The notes under the pieces are model-generated. The model was not told the DNA's origin. It searched no databases and saw only the letters and a list, made by a program, of their open reading frames with translations. Positions 17,649 to 24,957 of a stretch of DNA of 38,545 bases are shown one piece after another. A program made the translations under genes and the position numbers. Every line of letters starts with the position of its first letter. Position 1 is the first letter of the stretch. The DNA is from an uncultured bacterium (GTDB lineage Bacteria > Verrucomicrobiota > Kiritimatiellia > CAIKKV01 > CAIJXV01): the NCBI GenBank assembly GCA_903824675.1, contig CAIJXV010000116.1:175379-213923 (forward strand), in the 5' to 3' direction.

Positions 17649-18389
17649 TTACTTCTTGGGCTTCTTCTCCTCGCCCTTCTTCTCGTCGCCCTTCTTCTCG
17701 TCCGGCTTCTTGGCGCCCTTCTTGTCGCCTTCAGCAGCCGCTTCGCCTTCTTCTTCCTTCTTCTTCTTGATCACTTCAGGCTCGGTCGATGCCGCTTCCG
17801 CCGCCTCCGGCGCCACAACCTCTTCCGCCTTCGGAACCGAGACGATCGCCACCGGCTGGTCGCCCGCCGTCAGCACCGTCAATTGCGCCGGGATCTGCAT
17901 GTCCCGAACCAGCAGTCGGCCGCCCAGGGCCAGATTCGTAATATCCACGGGAATCGAATCCACCAGGTCGCCCGGCAAACATTCCACTTCGAGTTCGCGC
18001 AACACGTGTTCCAGAATACCGCCCCCTTGCGTTACGCCCACCGCATCCCCAATGAAGGTCACCGGGATTGTCACGCGCATCTTGCGGGTCATCGAAATCT
18101 CGACAAAATCAACATGCTGAAGATCATCGCGCACCGCATCCCGCTGGACTTCGCGCATCAGAACCTTCCGGATGCCCTGACCCTCAACCTCCAGGTTGAC
18201 GATCAGATTTTCACCCCTGTGATGGTGTAACATGGTGAAAAATTCATGCGTGTTGACCTGCACGGCCTGCGCCTTCCCTTTTTCGTCGCAAATGTTGCCG
18301 GGCAACATGCCACTCCGACGCAACCGCCGCGCGTTCGCCGACCCCGAGTCCGTGCGCGGCTTGGCCGCGAGTTGGATTTCTTTCGCCAT
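17649..18389 (-). CDS. rplY: 50S ribosomal protein bL25, long (CTC) form
   Basis: 246 aa. The N-terminal 5S-rRNA-binding domain (SGSANARRLRRSGMLPGNI) is followed by the TL5/CTC beta domain (EVECLPGDLVDSIPVDITNL). From about residue 200 the chain is a charged Lys/Glu/Ala/Gly tail with near-repeats of KKGDEKKGEEKK. This tail is longer than typical and its DNA is a run of similar triplets, so it may vary in length between strains. It starts at ATG behind GAGGAG, 20 nt after prs. Confidence 0.94.
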   Translation of the reverse strand: MAKEIQLAAKPRTDSGSANARRLRRSGMLPGNICDEKGKAQAVQVNTHEFFTMLHHHRGENLIVNLEVEGQGIRKVLMREVQRDAVRDDLQHVDFVEISMTRKMRVTIPVTFIGDAVGVTQGGGILEHVLRELEVECLPGDLVDSIPVDITNLALGGRLLVRDMQIPAQLTVLTAGDQPVAIVSVPKAEEVVAPEAAEAASTEPEVIKKKKEEEGEAAAEGDKKGAKKPDEKKGDEKKGEEKKPKK

Positions 18390-18409
18390 AGTGATCTCCT
18401 CTTTCTGCC

Positions 18410-19336
18410 TTATATCTTGAATAACGATGAAATGGATTGATTATCGTGGATCCGCAGCATCGCCTCGCCGAGAACCGGCGCCACCGACAACACGGTAACC
18501 GGGATGCCTTGCATATCCCGCAACGGCACCGTATCCGTCACCACCAATTCCTTGAGTACTGATTCCTTGAGCCGACGCACCCCGAGATCGCCGATCACCG
18601 CGTGGCTCACCGCGGCATATATATCGCCCGCCCCGTTCTGCTTAAGAACCTGGGCGGCCATGCACAACGTCCCCGCCGTCGTCGTCAGATCGTCCACCAG
18701 GACCGCCGTGCATCCGCGGACATCCCCCACCATGGTCAACGCCTCCACTTCCGTGGGACCCTTGCGCTGCTTGGCCACCAGGGCCAGCCCGGCGTTCAGC
18801 ATCTGCGAATAGGCGTGCGCCATCTTCAGCCCCCCCGTATCGGGAGACACCACCACCAGATTGCTCAGTTTTTTATCGATCAAAAACTTCCCAATCACCG
18901 GGGAGGCATACAAGTGATCGACCGGGATATCGAAGAATCCCTGGATCTGCTGGGCATGCAGATCCATCGTCAACAACCGGTTGGCCCCCGCCGCGACCAG
19001 AAGATTCGCCACCAGTTTCGCGGTAATCGGCACCCGTGGCTGATCTTTGCGATCCTGTCGCGCATACCCGTAAAAGGGTAAGACCGCCGTAATCCGCGCC
19101 GCCGACGCCCTGCGAAGGGCGTCGATCATGATCAACAATTCCATCAAATACTCGTTGGGCTTCTGACAAATCGATTGGACCACGAACACGTCCTTGCCGC
19201 GGACATTGTCGATGATCTTGACGAAAAGCTCGCCGTCATCAAAACGACTGATTTGCACCCGCCCCAGCGGGATGCCCATGTAGTCGGTGATCTTTTGAGC
19301 CAATTCAGGATTAGCGTTGCCGGTAAAGACTCTCAA
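18410..19336 (-). CDS. prs: ribose-phosphate pyrophosphokinase (PRPP synthase)
   Basis: 308 aa from TTG 19334-19336, with AGGAGAGG 4 nt upstream; the frame is open to 19366. RVFTGNANPELAQ is the family start. FYGYARQDRKDQPR binds ATP, MDLHAQQIQGFFDIP is a core motif, VVSPDTGGLKMAH is the flag region, and VLVDDLTTTAGT is the PRPP-binding loop. It makes PRPP for nucleotides, His, Trp and NAD. It starts about 34 nt downstream of the tRNA-Gln gene. Confidence 0.95.
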   Translation of the reverse strand: MRVFTGNANPELAQKITDYMGIPLGRVQISRFDDGELFVKIIDNVRGKDVFVVQSICQKPNEYLMELLIMIDALRRASAARITAVLPFYGYARQDRKDQPRVPITAKLVANLLVAAGANRLLTMDLHAQQIQGFFDIPVDHLYASPVIGKFLIDKKLSNLVVVSPDTGGLKMAHAYSQMLNAGLALVAKQRKGPTEVEALTMVGDVRGCTAVLVDDLTTTAGTLCMAAQVLKQNGAGDIYAAVSHAVIGDLGVRRLKESVLKELVVTDTVPLRDMQGIPVTVLSVAPVLGEAMLRIHDNQSISSLFKI

Positions 19337-19369
19337 TTGTCCTCTCCTACGTCCTTCCGCCTTCAAAAC

Positions 19370-19443
19370 TGGTTGCCCGACTAGGATTTGAACCTAGACT
19401 CTGGCCTCCAAAGGGCCGTGTGCTACCATTACACCATCGGGCA
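19370..19443 (-). tRNA. tRNA-Gln (anticodon TTG)
   Basis: The minus strand folds as a full cloverleaf. The 7-bp acceptor stem is TGCCCGA/TCGGGCA, the D arm contains GGTAGC, and the anticodon loop CTTTGGA has TTG at positions 34-36. The T arm is TAGGTTCAAATCCTA and the 3' CCA is encoded. It lies between ispE and prs, a position known for tRNA-Gln in several Gammaproteobacteria. The ispE reading frame runs into its first 50 nt. Confidence 0.93.
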
Positions 19444-20323
19444 ATATCCGGGCCACCCGGCTCCACAGCCCAGGTCCCATTGCCTTGCGAATCCGGCGGT
19501 CCAGACTCCGCGCGTGCTCTTCGTTTCGGGCCAAGGCAAACAACGACGCCCCACTGCCTGACAACAAAGCTCCCTCCGCGCCTTCTGCCATCAACCGGTC
19601 CCGCAAAATCGCCAATAACGGAAATTTCGCGAACACCGTCGGCTCCAGCGAGTTGAAAAGATTCGCCGCCGCCAGGTTAACGTCGCCGTTCATCAAAGCA
19701 AAACGTAGATTATTAAAGATTTCCGGGGAACAAGTCAAGGCTGGTTTATAACGAAAATAAACATCGCGGGTCATAACCGAAAATCCGGGATTGACGACAA
19801 CCACCCACCAATCGGCCCGCAAAGACTCATTGGGCTCGACCAAGGGGTGAATCCGGTCCCCTACCCCCTCCATTACCGCTGCCCGGCCGTGAATCAAAAT
19901 CGGGATATCGCACCCCAACCGCCCCCCCAAGGCCATCAGAGTTTCCGTCGCCAATCCCGTGTTCCATAGCTTATTCAAAACTCGCAGGGTCGCGGCCGCA
20001 TCCACACTCCCCCCCCCCATCCCCCCGCCGATGGGTATCCGTTTATCGATATGGATGTGTACCCCCCCGGTATATCCCGTATGTTCCTTTAATAAAAGCG
20101 CCGCCCGGGTCGCCAAATTTTCCCGGGAGCCGACCACATTGCTGCCGGCCGGCAGACCCTCCAGTGCCACCGTACAGTCCACCTCGCCATCGGTCAGCAC
20201 AAATGACAGCCGATCCCCAAAGGACAACGGGACCACGATGCTCCGCAAATCGTGAAAGCCGTCCGGACGCTTGCCGACGATCTCCAGATAGAGATTCACT
20301 TTCGCCGGCGCATCCACCGTCAT
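19394..20323 (-). CDS. ispE: 4-diphosphocytidyl-2-C-methyl-D-erythritol kinase
   Basis: 309 aa from ATG 20321-20323 (an in-frame ATG at 20342-20344 is also possible). A GHMP kinase of the MEP isoprenoid pathway. Seen: PAKVNLYLEIVGKRPDGFHD at the start, the ATP loop PIGGGMGGGSVDAAATL, and LLSGSGASLFAL near the C-terminus. AGGG lies about 9 nt before the chosen ATG, and the candidate promoter ends close to the farther ATG, favouring the shorter protein. The last 16 codons and the stop lie inside the tRNA-Gln gene, so the tail (LPDGVMVAHGPLEARV) is tRNA sequence read as protein. Confidence 0.92.
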   Translation of the reverse strand: MTVDAPAKVNLYLEIVGKRPDGFHDLRSIVVPLSFGDRLSFVLTDGEVDCTVALEGLPAGSNVVGSRENLATRAALLLKEHTGYTGGVHIHIDKRIPIGGGMGGGSVDAAATLRVLNKLWNTGLATETLMALGGRLGCDIPILIHGRAAVMEGVGDRIHPLVEPNESLRADWWVVVVNPGFSVMTRDVYFRYKPALTCSPEIFNNLRFALMNGDVNLAAANLFNSLEPTVFAKFPLLAILRDRLMAEGAEGALLSGSGASLFALARNEEHARSLDRRIRKAMGPGLWSRVARILPDGVMVAHGPLEARV

Positions 20324-20357
20324 CTGTTCGAGCCCTGTTTCCATAAGGAGGGGCGGA

Positions 20358-20385
20358 AATATCATACCCCTCCCCTCCCTGTCAA
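20358..20385 (-). promoter_or_regulatory. likely promoter for ispE-tRNA-Gln-prs and genes downstream
   Basis: On the minus strand a perfect TTGACA (20380-20385) is followed after 16 bp by GATATT (20358-20363). Transcription would start near 20350, about 28 nt before the preferred ispE ATG. No equally good box was noticed further into the cluster, so it may drive a long transcript. Confidence 0.5.
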
Positions 20386-20453
20386 GAAATCGCCGCAAGC
20401 AAATCTCAAAATCGACCTTGCTTTTTAAACCAAAATTGGAAAGATACGGCGGA

Positions 20454-21590
20454 ATGACCCCACGACAAAGGCTCCTCACAGTATTACAAGGTCGCATTCC
20501 CGACTGCGTGCCCGTCGCCCCCGACTTTTCCAACATGATCCCCGCCCGCCTCACCGGCAAACCCTTTTGGGATCTTTACCTCTATAACGATCCGCCCATC
20601 TGGGAGGCCTACATCCAATGTGCCCGTCATTTCAACATCGATTCCCTGATGGATGGATATTTCCCCCTGCAATTCCCCGAGGATATCGACACCCAGTCCC
20701 CGCCTCTCGAACGCTTTATCATCGCGCGGGATGACTCCCAGATTATCGTGCAGGAATCATTCATGGAAAATGGACGACGCCGGTGGCTGCCCCGGGTCAA
20801 TGTCTATTATGCCAGCAACCCCCCTAGTTTTTGGGTCGATCCCGCCAAAATCAACCTTCCCGCTGAACCTCGCTGGTTCGAACCTTTGACGGGCGTCAAA
20901 CCGGTCGATATCTCCCCCAATGGCTTATCCCGAATCAAGACCCTGATGGGCGATCAAGGCCTCGTGGGCGTCTGGCTCACCTGGACCTGCACCCGCGGCG
21001 GGCAGGATGGCATTTACGAATATTACGACCATCCCGAACGTCATGACACCTGGGCCGCGGAACATGTTGAAAAAACCGAAAGGAAATTCGCACAGATCAT
21101 GTCCATGCCCGTCAAGCCGGACTTTCTTTGCTGTGGCGCATCGGGCACCATGATTTGGCAAACCGTGGAGATGTTCCGCAAAATCTCGCTGCCCGGCGTC
21201 AAACGCGGCATCGAACTGGCCACGGCCGCCGGCATCCCCACCCATGTCCATTCCTGTGGCCCCGAAAAGAATCTGGTCAAAATCCTGGCAGAGGAAACCG
21301 ATCTCACCGTCATCGATCCCCTCGAAATTCCGCCGATGGGGGATTGCAACCTGGCCGAATTAAAACAAGCCTATGGTAAAAAAATTACGCTCAAAGGCAA
21401 TCTGCATACCACCGAGGTGATGCTGCGGGGAACGGTCGAGACGGTTGTGGCCGCATCCCGTCAGGCCATCGACGATGCCGGCGCCGGCGGACGCTTCATT
21501 CTCTCAACCGGAGATCAGTGCGGCAGGGACACCCCCGACGCCAACCTCCAGGCCATGATCGACACCGCCCGCACTTACGGGCGCTATTGA
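20454..21590 (+). CDS. URO-D-family methyltransferase-like protein (MtaA/CmuA-type)
   Basis: 378 aa from ATG 20454, the usual family start (MTPRQRLLTVLQGRIPD); a TTG 12 codons upstream is in frame. The C-terminal half has HVHSCG (His266, Cys268) and STGDQCG (Cys356), matching the HxC...C zinc site of cobalamin-dependent methyltransferases. HemE lacks these residues. It is therefore probably a corrinoid methyltransferase that moves a methyl group from an unknown donor or corrinoid protein. No corrinoid-binding (B12-binding) partner is in the window. The gene ends TYGRY-stop, inside a direct repeat also found 1.36 kb downstream. Confidence 0.82.
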   Translation: MTPRQRLLTVLQGRIPDCVPVAPDFSNMIPARLTGKPFWDLYLYNDPPIWEAYIQCARHFNIDSLMDGYFPLQFPEDIDTQSPPLERFIIARDDSQIIVQESFMENGRRRWLPRVNVYYASNPPSFWVDPAKINLPAEPRWFEPLTGVKPVDISPNGLSRIKTLMGDQGLVGVWLTWTCTRGGQDGIYEYYDHPERHDTWAAEHVEKTERKFAQIMSMPVKPDFLCCGASGTMIWQTVEMFRKISLPGVKRGIELATAAGIPTHVHSCGPEKNLVKILAEETDLTVIDPLEIPPMGDCNLAELKQAYGKKITLKGNLHTTEVMLRGTVETVVAASRQAIDDAGAGGRFILSTGDQCGRDTPDANLQAMIDTARTYGRY

Positions 21591-21620
21591 CCGGTTGCGG
21601 GTTGAACTTCAAAAATATAA
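21565..21620. repeat. 56-bp direct repeat, copy 1
   Basis: It matches 22922-22977 at 47 of 56 positions with no gaps. On plus it holds the end of the URO-D gene (codons for ARTYGRY and stop). On minus it encodes YIFEVQPATGQ and a stop, like the C-terminus of the large membrane protein at copy 2 (FIFQDQSVTGQ). Confidence 0.75.
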
Positions 21621-21724
21621 TTTTGTTTAGTCATTTGAGACCCCGGCTTTAGGATGAGTGACCCGCTTCTGCCACAAACAACCGATCTCCGCCGTTCAAC
21701 CGTCGTTCCGGGGACACGCCAGTA

Positions 21725-21747
21725 AAGCCAGACCTACGGGCTGGCTT
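21725..21747. repeat. small REP-like hairpin
   Basis: AAGCCAG and CTGGCTT form a perfect 7-bp stem with a 9-nt loop in non-coding DNA. The form resembles REP units, but only one copy was noticed. Confidence 0.35.
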
Positions 21748-21861
21748 CAGCCGTGCGATACGCCCGGCGGTACTGGGCGCCGCCGCGGGTCCGCACAAAT
21801 ATTCTGGAACCGCCGTTCGATATTGCAAGGTGCGAAGGGGGAAAATTCGCCCACTCCGCGC

Positions 21862-21892
21862 TTGACTTCACCCACGCGCCTCAACCTAGTGT
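21862..21892 (+). promoter_or_regulatory. possible promoter of the methyltransferase
   Basis: TTGACT (21862-21867) and TAGTGT (21887-21892) are 19 bp apart, about 90 bp upstream of the ATG at 21980. The -35 box is good, the -10 box and the spacing are poor. Confidence 0.3.
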
Positions 21893-21979
21893 CGCCACCG
21901 TCACGGATGATCAGAACACCCGCGGCCGTCGCCCATGTCCGGCGAAATAAACATCCAACCCTTTAGATAAGGTCCTCAT

Positions 21980-22749
21980 GTCGCATCGCATTAGAAGCGC
22001 CCTGGCCCGGATACTCGCCCCCCCCCCCCCCCGCCATACCCAATGATGCCGCTTCCTCCGTGGAAAACGAGCATTTTGTCCCCGCCTTCGGGCTCGACGC
22101 GCGGACCTATATCGCGGCAGGCGACACGGCCGGCGCACACCACCTGATCCGCTACCAGTGGGCGTGCGACGTGCTGACCCGCGACCGACCGCAAGGCGCG
22201 GTGCTTGATATCGCATGCGGGGCCGGCTACGGCAATTTTCTGCTGGCCCAGGCGCTTCCCGAATGCCCTGTCATCGGCGCGGACTACGACGATAGCGCCA
22301 TCCGCCATGCGCGCGAACACGACCATCTCCCAAACCTGAAATTCCAGCACGGCGACGTTTTGCGCTGGATCGAAACCCTGACCGACCGCGCCTTCGCAGC
22401 CATCGTCAGTTTCGACACGCTGGAGCATTGCCCCCATCGGGAAATCATGCTGGAAAACCTAGCGCGGCATTTGACCGATGACGGCCGGCTGCTTTTCTCC
22501 ACCCCGAGCGCCTGGGATGAAAATCGCCTGCACCCGGAATGGACCCATCACAAGATCGAATATGCCGCGGCCAGTTTATACGATTTTCTAGCCCGGTATT
22601 TCCGTGAAATCCGCCGGCCCGAGGAGTCCGATTTTCCCGGACATATGGTTTTCGATGTCTTCGAAGGAGCACCCGTGCCCTATTGCCTGCGCCTGAACCC
22701 CGTCTGGTGCCGGTCGCCGATCCGGGTCGACAATCCCTATCGAGCCTGA
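21980..22749 (+). CDS. class I SAM-dependent methyltransferase with a poly-C frame break near its N-terminus
   Basis: The intact frame runs from GTG 22060 (229 aa), but that codon has no ribosome site. ATG 21980 has AAGG 6 nt upstream and reads MSHRIRSALARILAP into a run of 13 C. From there it is one base out of the methyltransferase frame; 14 or 11 C would join them and add about 27 residues. The catalytic domain has motif I VLDIACGAGYGNF, GADYDDSAI and VSFDTLEHCPHREIMLENL, the pattern of Methyltransf_11/25 enzymes. The substrate is unknown. A large membrane protein lies downstream, so a glycan target is possible. The gene may be phase-variable, broken, or carry a sequencing error. Confidence 0.72.
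22020..22032 (+). repeat. homopolymeric tract, 13 C
   Basis: Thirteen C residues in a row lie about 40 nt inside the frame that starts at ATG 21980. Tracts this long slip readily during replication, and the present length puts the two parts of the methyltransferase out of frame. Confidence 0.9.
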
Positions 22750-22776
22750 CCTTCTTTTTGTATCAATCTATATCAG

Positions 22777-22793
22777 GACGTGACAGTCACGTC
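22777..22793. repeat. 17-bp perfect palindrome after the methyltransferase
   Basis: GACGTGAC, one A, then GTCACGTC. It starts 27 nt after the methyltransferase stop. There is no T-run, so an operator or REP-like element is as likely as a terminator. It also overlaps the end of the small remnant frame on minus. Confidence 0.55.
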
Positions 22794-22921
22794 TCTAAAC
22801 TCCATATTTCACACTCCACCCGTTTCATTTTTCGGCTGGGCAGTGAGTTTGGCAGGCCAATCCCCGCCGACACCGCCTTGGCGTTCATGCCCACCACTTG
22901 CGTCAATTCCGGATAAGTCAG
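22787..22921 (-). pseudogene. possible C-terminal remnant of an HTH protein
   Basis: A minus-strand frame without a start encodes about 44 residues, LTYPELTQVVGMNAKAVSAG and onwards to a TGA at 22787. The first half looks like a helix-turn-helix, such as ends some REP-associated transposases, but I cannot name the family. Its 5' side stops exactly where repeat copy 2 begins, consistent with truncation by rearrangement. Confidence 0.3.
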
Positions 22922-22977
22922 CCGCCCGAACCTATGGGCGCTATTGACCGGTTACGGATTGATCCTGAAAAATAAAA
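22922..22977. repeat. 56-bp direct repeat, copy 2
   Basis: It is 84% identical to copy 1 at 21565-21620. On plus it reads AARTYGRY and stop (22945-22947), a remnant of the end of a URO-D gene whose body is missing. On minus it is the true C-terminus of the 22941-24917 membrane protein. Confidence 0.75.
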
Positions 22978-24917
22978 TGCGAGCCGCCCCCCCACACCAG
23001 CTTCAATCCCGGCAGGTTCATAAAGGGCTGCGGATCCCCGGTTACGAGGATATGCGTTATCCCCAGTCTTGAAAACAAAGGGGTCCCCGGCTGTAATCGG
23101 ACGACGATCAGATCGTTTTGCACTAAATCGATACTGAACTGTCCCGGTTCTGATGGCAACTCAAACCGGACATGGGCATACCGGTTCCAGACCTCTTCAA
23201 ATGACCGCTGCGGATCGAGGCGGGTCCACAAGCCGGGCTGCGGATAGGGATGCACGCCGTCAACAGACCGGATCCCGAGCATTCGGAATAAGTTGGATAG
23301 ATAAATATCATATCGCTTGCTGCCATAAGCCACCCATTGCGGTTGAATTCCCTTCTCAACAGCCTCGTGCTGGATCAAGGAAATAGCCTGGCTGAGGGGG
23401 TTTTCGGCAATAAATGCCGTTCCGCCGCGAACCAGTGGGTTAAAGGTTAGAGTCGAACATACGCTGGCCATGGCAAATGTGAGGATAAACCAACGAGGGA
23501 GAAATACGAAAAGACATCCCAGAAGAAAAGTGAAACATCCCGCGCCTATCATTTTCCCGAGGCTGTAAGAGGGCAACATCTGTCTCAGGGCGTATCCTTC
23601 AACAATCAAGACGATGGCCAATCCACCCATGGCCCACGCTAATAGGGGATCGCGAATCAACCGCCGGAACGGGGACGCGAGATGTTGTCGCAAAACAGAA
23701 CATAGCAAAAGAACATCGCAGAGACCGATGGCAAGCAAGGTGCGCCGTTCGGGGACCCGATTCAACCCGGTGCCTTGCGCAACACTGGCCGGCAAGCCCA
23801 CCAGATACCAAGTTAATAAAAGCAGTAAACAGGCCATCAGGGCGAGTTGAATGCCATTTGGACGTTGATGGTCGCGGCGCCAGAAAAAGAATATCAGCAG
23901 GCACGTCAAAGGGAAAAATAAACAGAACGAAGAAGCCCCGCTGATGTTTCCCAAGGCGTGCCACTTGAAAGGATGCGCCCACGTCAGAAAGGATCCGCGC
24001 AGTAAATCGGCCCAAGTTCCTTCCCCGCCGGATACAAATCGTTTCCCCGGATACGAGGAACCTGCGGCAATCCGGATCGATTCCCAATTCTGAAAAACGA
24101 AAAAGATCGCGAGAAGAGACACCGTCAAACAGGCAAGAGCCAGGATCAGGGGCGCCTGGAATCGAGACCCGGCTGGAGTTCGCCGATCGGTCACCCGTAG
24201 TCCCACAAAGCAAAAAAGGATTACATAGAACAGAGTAATGAGATAAGGAAGGAAACTAAAGCTGAGGATAAATGCGGTCAACGCCCAGATTAAACCCAAC
24301 CCCTTCCAGACCCCGTGGCGGTGTCCTTGGCCGCGAAACAGCGCGTCGGCAAAAAGGAGTGATATCGCTGCAAACATGACCGACGGTGAGCAATTCAAAC
24401 TCCAATATTGAAAAAAGGGCGAATAGACCAGTACCGTGGCGCCCCCCAATGCTATCCCGTTATTGTTTTGAGTGACTAATCGAATCAGTAAAAACAAAGA
24501 CAACCACGCGCCGCCCAATAAAACCCACCAGTTCCACGCGAGGCCAAAATCAGATCCCCACAGATATCCCCACACTTGCGGCCTGAACAGGATCGTCCAG
24601 TCCCGAATGGGCATGGCGTAGTTGAGGCGCATGTTACAATGCCCATCCCCCACCAACGTGTTATAAACCGGAAAGGGTGGCGTATGTGCCCGTTGGGACA
24701 GGACCTGGGGTATCACGGCCACAAAATCGTCAGATCGAATTCCCTGAGCCTGACCCAGAATCACTTCGGTCTGGGGGGATTCATCGATAGGGTCGTGCCA
24801 TATGGGAACGGAAAAACCATGGAGCTTCAATAACGACAGGATTGCGATCAACACAAAAACATACCCGCAGATTGAGGGGGTTCGCAACCGCTGCAATAAA
24901 GAAAAAAAAGAACTCAT
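22941..24917 (-). CDS. large multispanning membrane protein, function unknown (GT-C/YfhO-like layout)
   Basis: 658 aa from ATG 24915-24917 (ATG 24932 is in frame but directly abuts the only AAGG). A first membrane helix (ICGYVFVLIAILSLLKL) precedes an external loop with GIRSDDFVAVIPQVLSQ and MPIRDWTILFRPQVWGYLW. About ten further hydrophobic segments lie between residues 125 and 480. A soluble C-terminal domain of about 150 residues ends in GDPQPFMNLPGLKLVWGGG. This layout, with an acidic loop after the first helix, resembles GT-C-type glycosyltransferases and YfhO-like proteins, but I see no proven catalytic motif. The neighbouring methyltransferase hints at surface-glycan work (inference). 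Confidence 0.65.
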   Translation of the reverse strand: MSSFFSLLQRLRTPSICGYVFVLIAILSLLKLHGFSVPIWHDPIDESPQTEVILGQAQGIRSDDFVAVIPQVLSQRAHTPPFPVYNTLVGDGHCNMRLNYAMPIRDWTILFRPQVWGYLWGSDFGLAWNWWVLLGGAWLSLFLLIRLVTQNNNGIALGGATVLVYSPFFQYWSLNCSPSVMFAAISLLFADALFRGQGHRHGVWKGLGLIWALTAFILSFSFLPYLITLFYVILFCFVGLRVTDRRTPAGSRFQAPLILALACLTVSLLAIFFVFQNWESIRIAAGSSYPGKRFVSGGEGTWADLLRGSFLTWAHPFKWHALGNISGASSFCLFFPLTCLLIFFFWRRDHQRPNGIQLALMACLLLLLTWYLVGLPASVAQGTGLNRVPERRTLLAIGLCDVLLLCSVLRQHLASPFRRLIRDPLLAWAMGGLAIVLIVEGYALRQMLPSYSLGKMIGAGCFTFLLGCLFVFLPRWFILTFAMASVCSTLTFNPLVRGGTAFIAENPLSQAISLIQHEAVEKGIQPQWVAYGSKRYDIYLSNLFRMLGIRSVDGVHPYPQPGLWTRLDPQRSFEEVWNRYAHVRFELPSEPGQFSIDLVQNDLIVVRLQPGTPLFSRLGITHILVTGDPQPFMNLPGLKLVWGGGSHFIFQDQSVTGQ

Positions 24918-24957
24918 AGTGACTCGGCACATCCTTTACGACAACCCATCCCGGACC

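Larger units (their letters stand above)
21591..21979. other. 389-bp stretch without a convincing gene
   Basis: No frame shows family-like content; the two plus-strand ORFs here (up to 102 codons) have no ribosome site or recognisable domain. It holds the end of repeat copy 1, a short REP-like hairpin at 21725-21747 and a weak promoter-like pair at 21862-21892. Confidence 0.6.

Noticed and set aside
17649-17790. Short repeats resembling a direct-repeat or CRISPR array
   Set aside because: They are triplet-like coding repeats of the bL25 Lys/Glu tail, without spacers.
17089-18120. 343-codon plus-strand ORF over pth and rplY
   Set aside because: Antisense to two confident genes; low-complexity Ser/Phe/Pro part mirrors the Lys-rich tail.
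21658-21966. 102-codon ORF in the gap after the URO-D gene
   Set aside because: No ribosome site, no domain, overlaps the REP-like hairpin.
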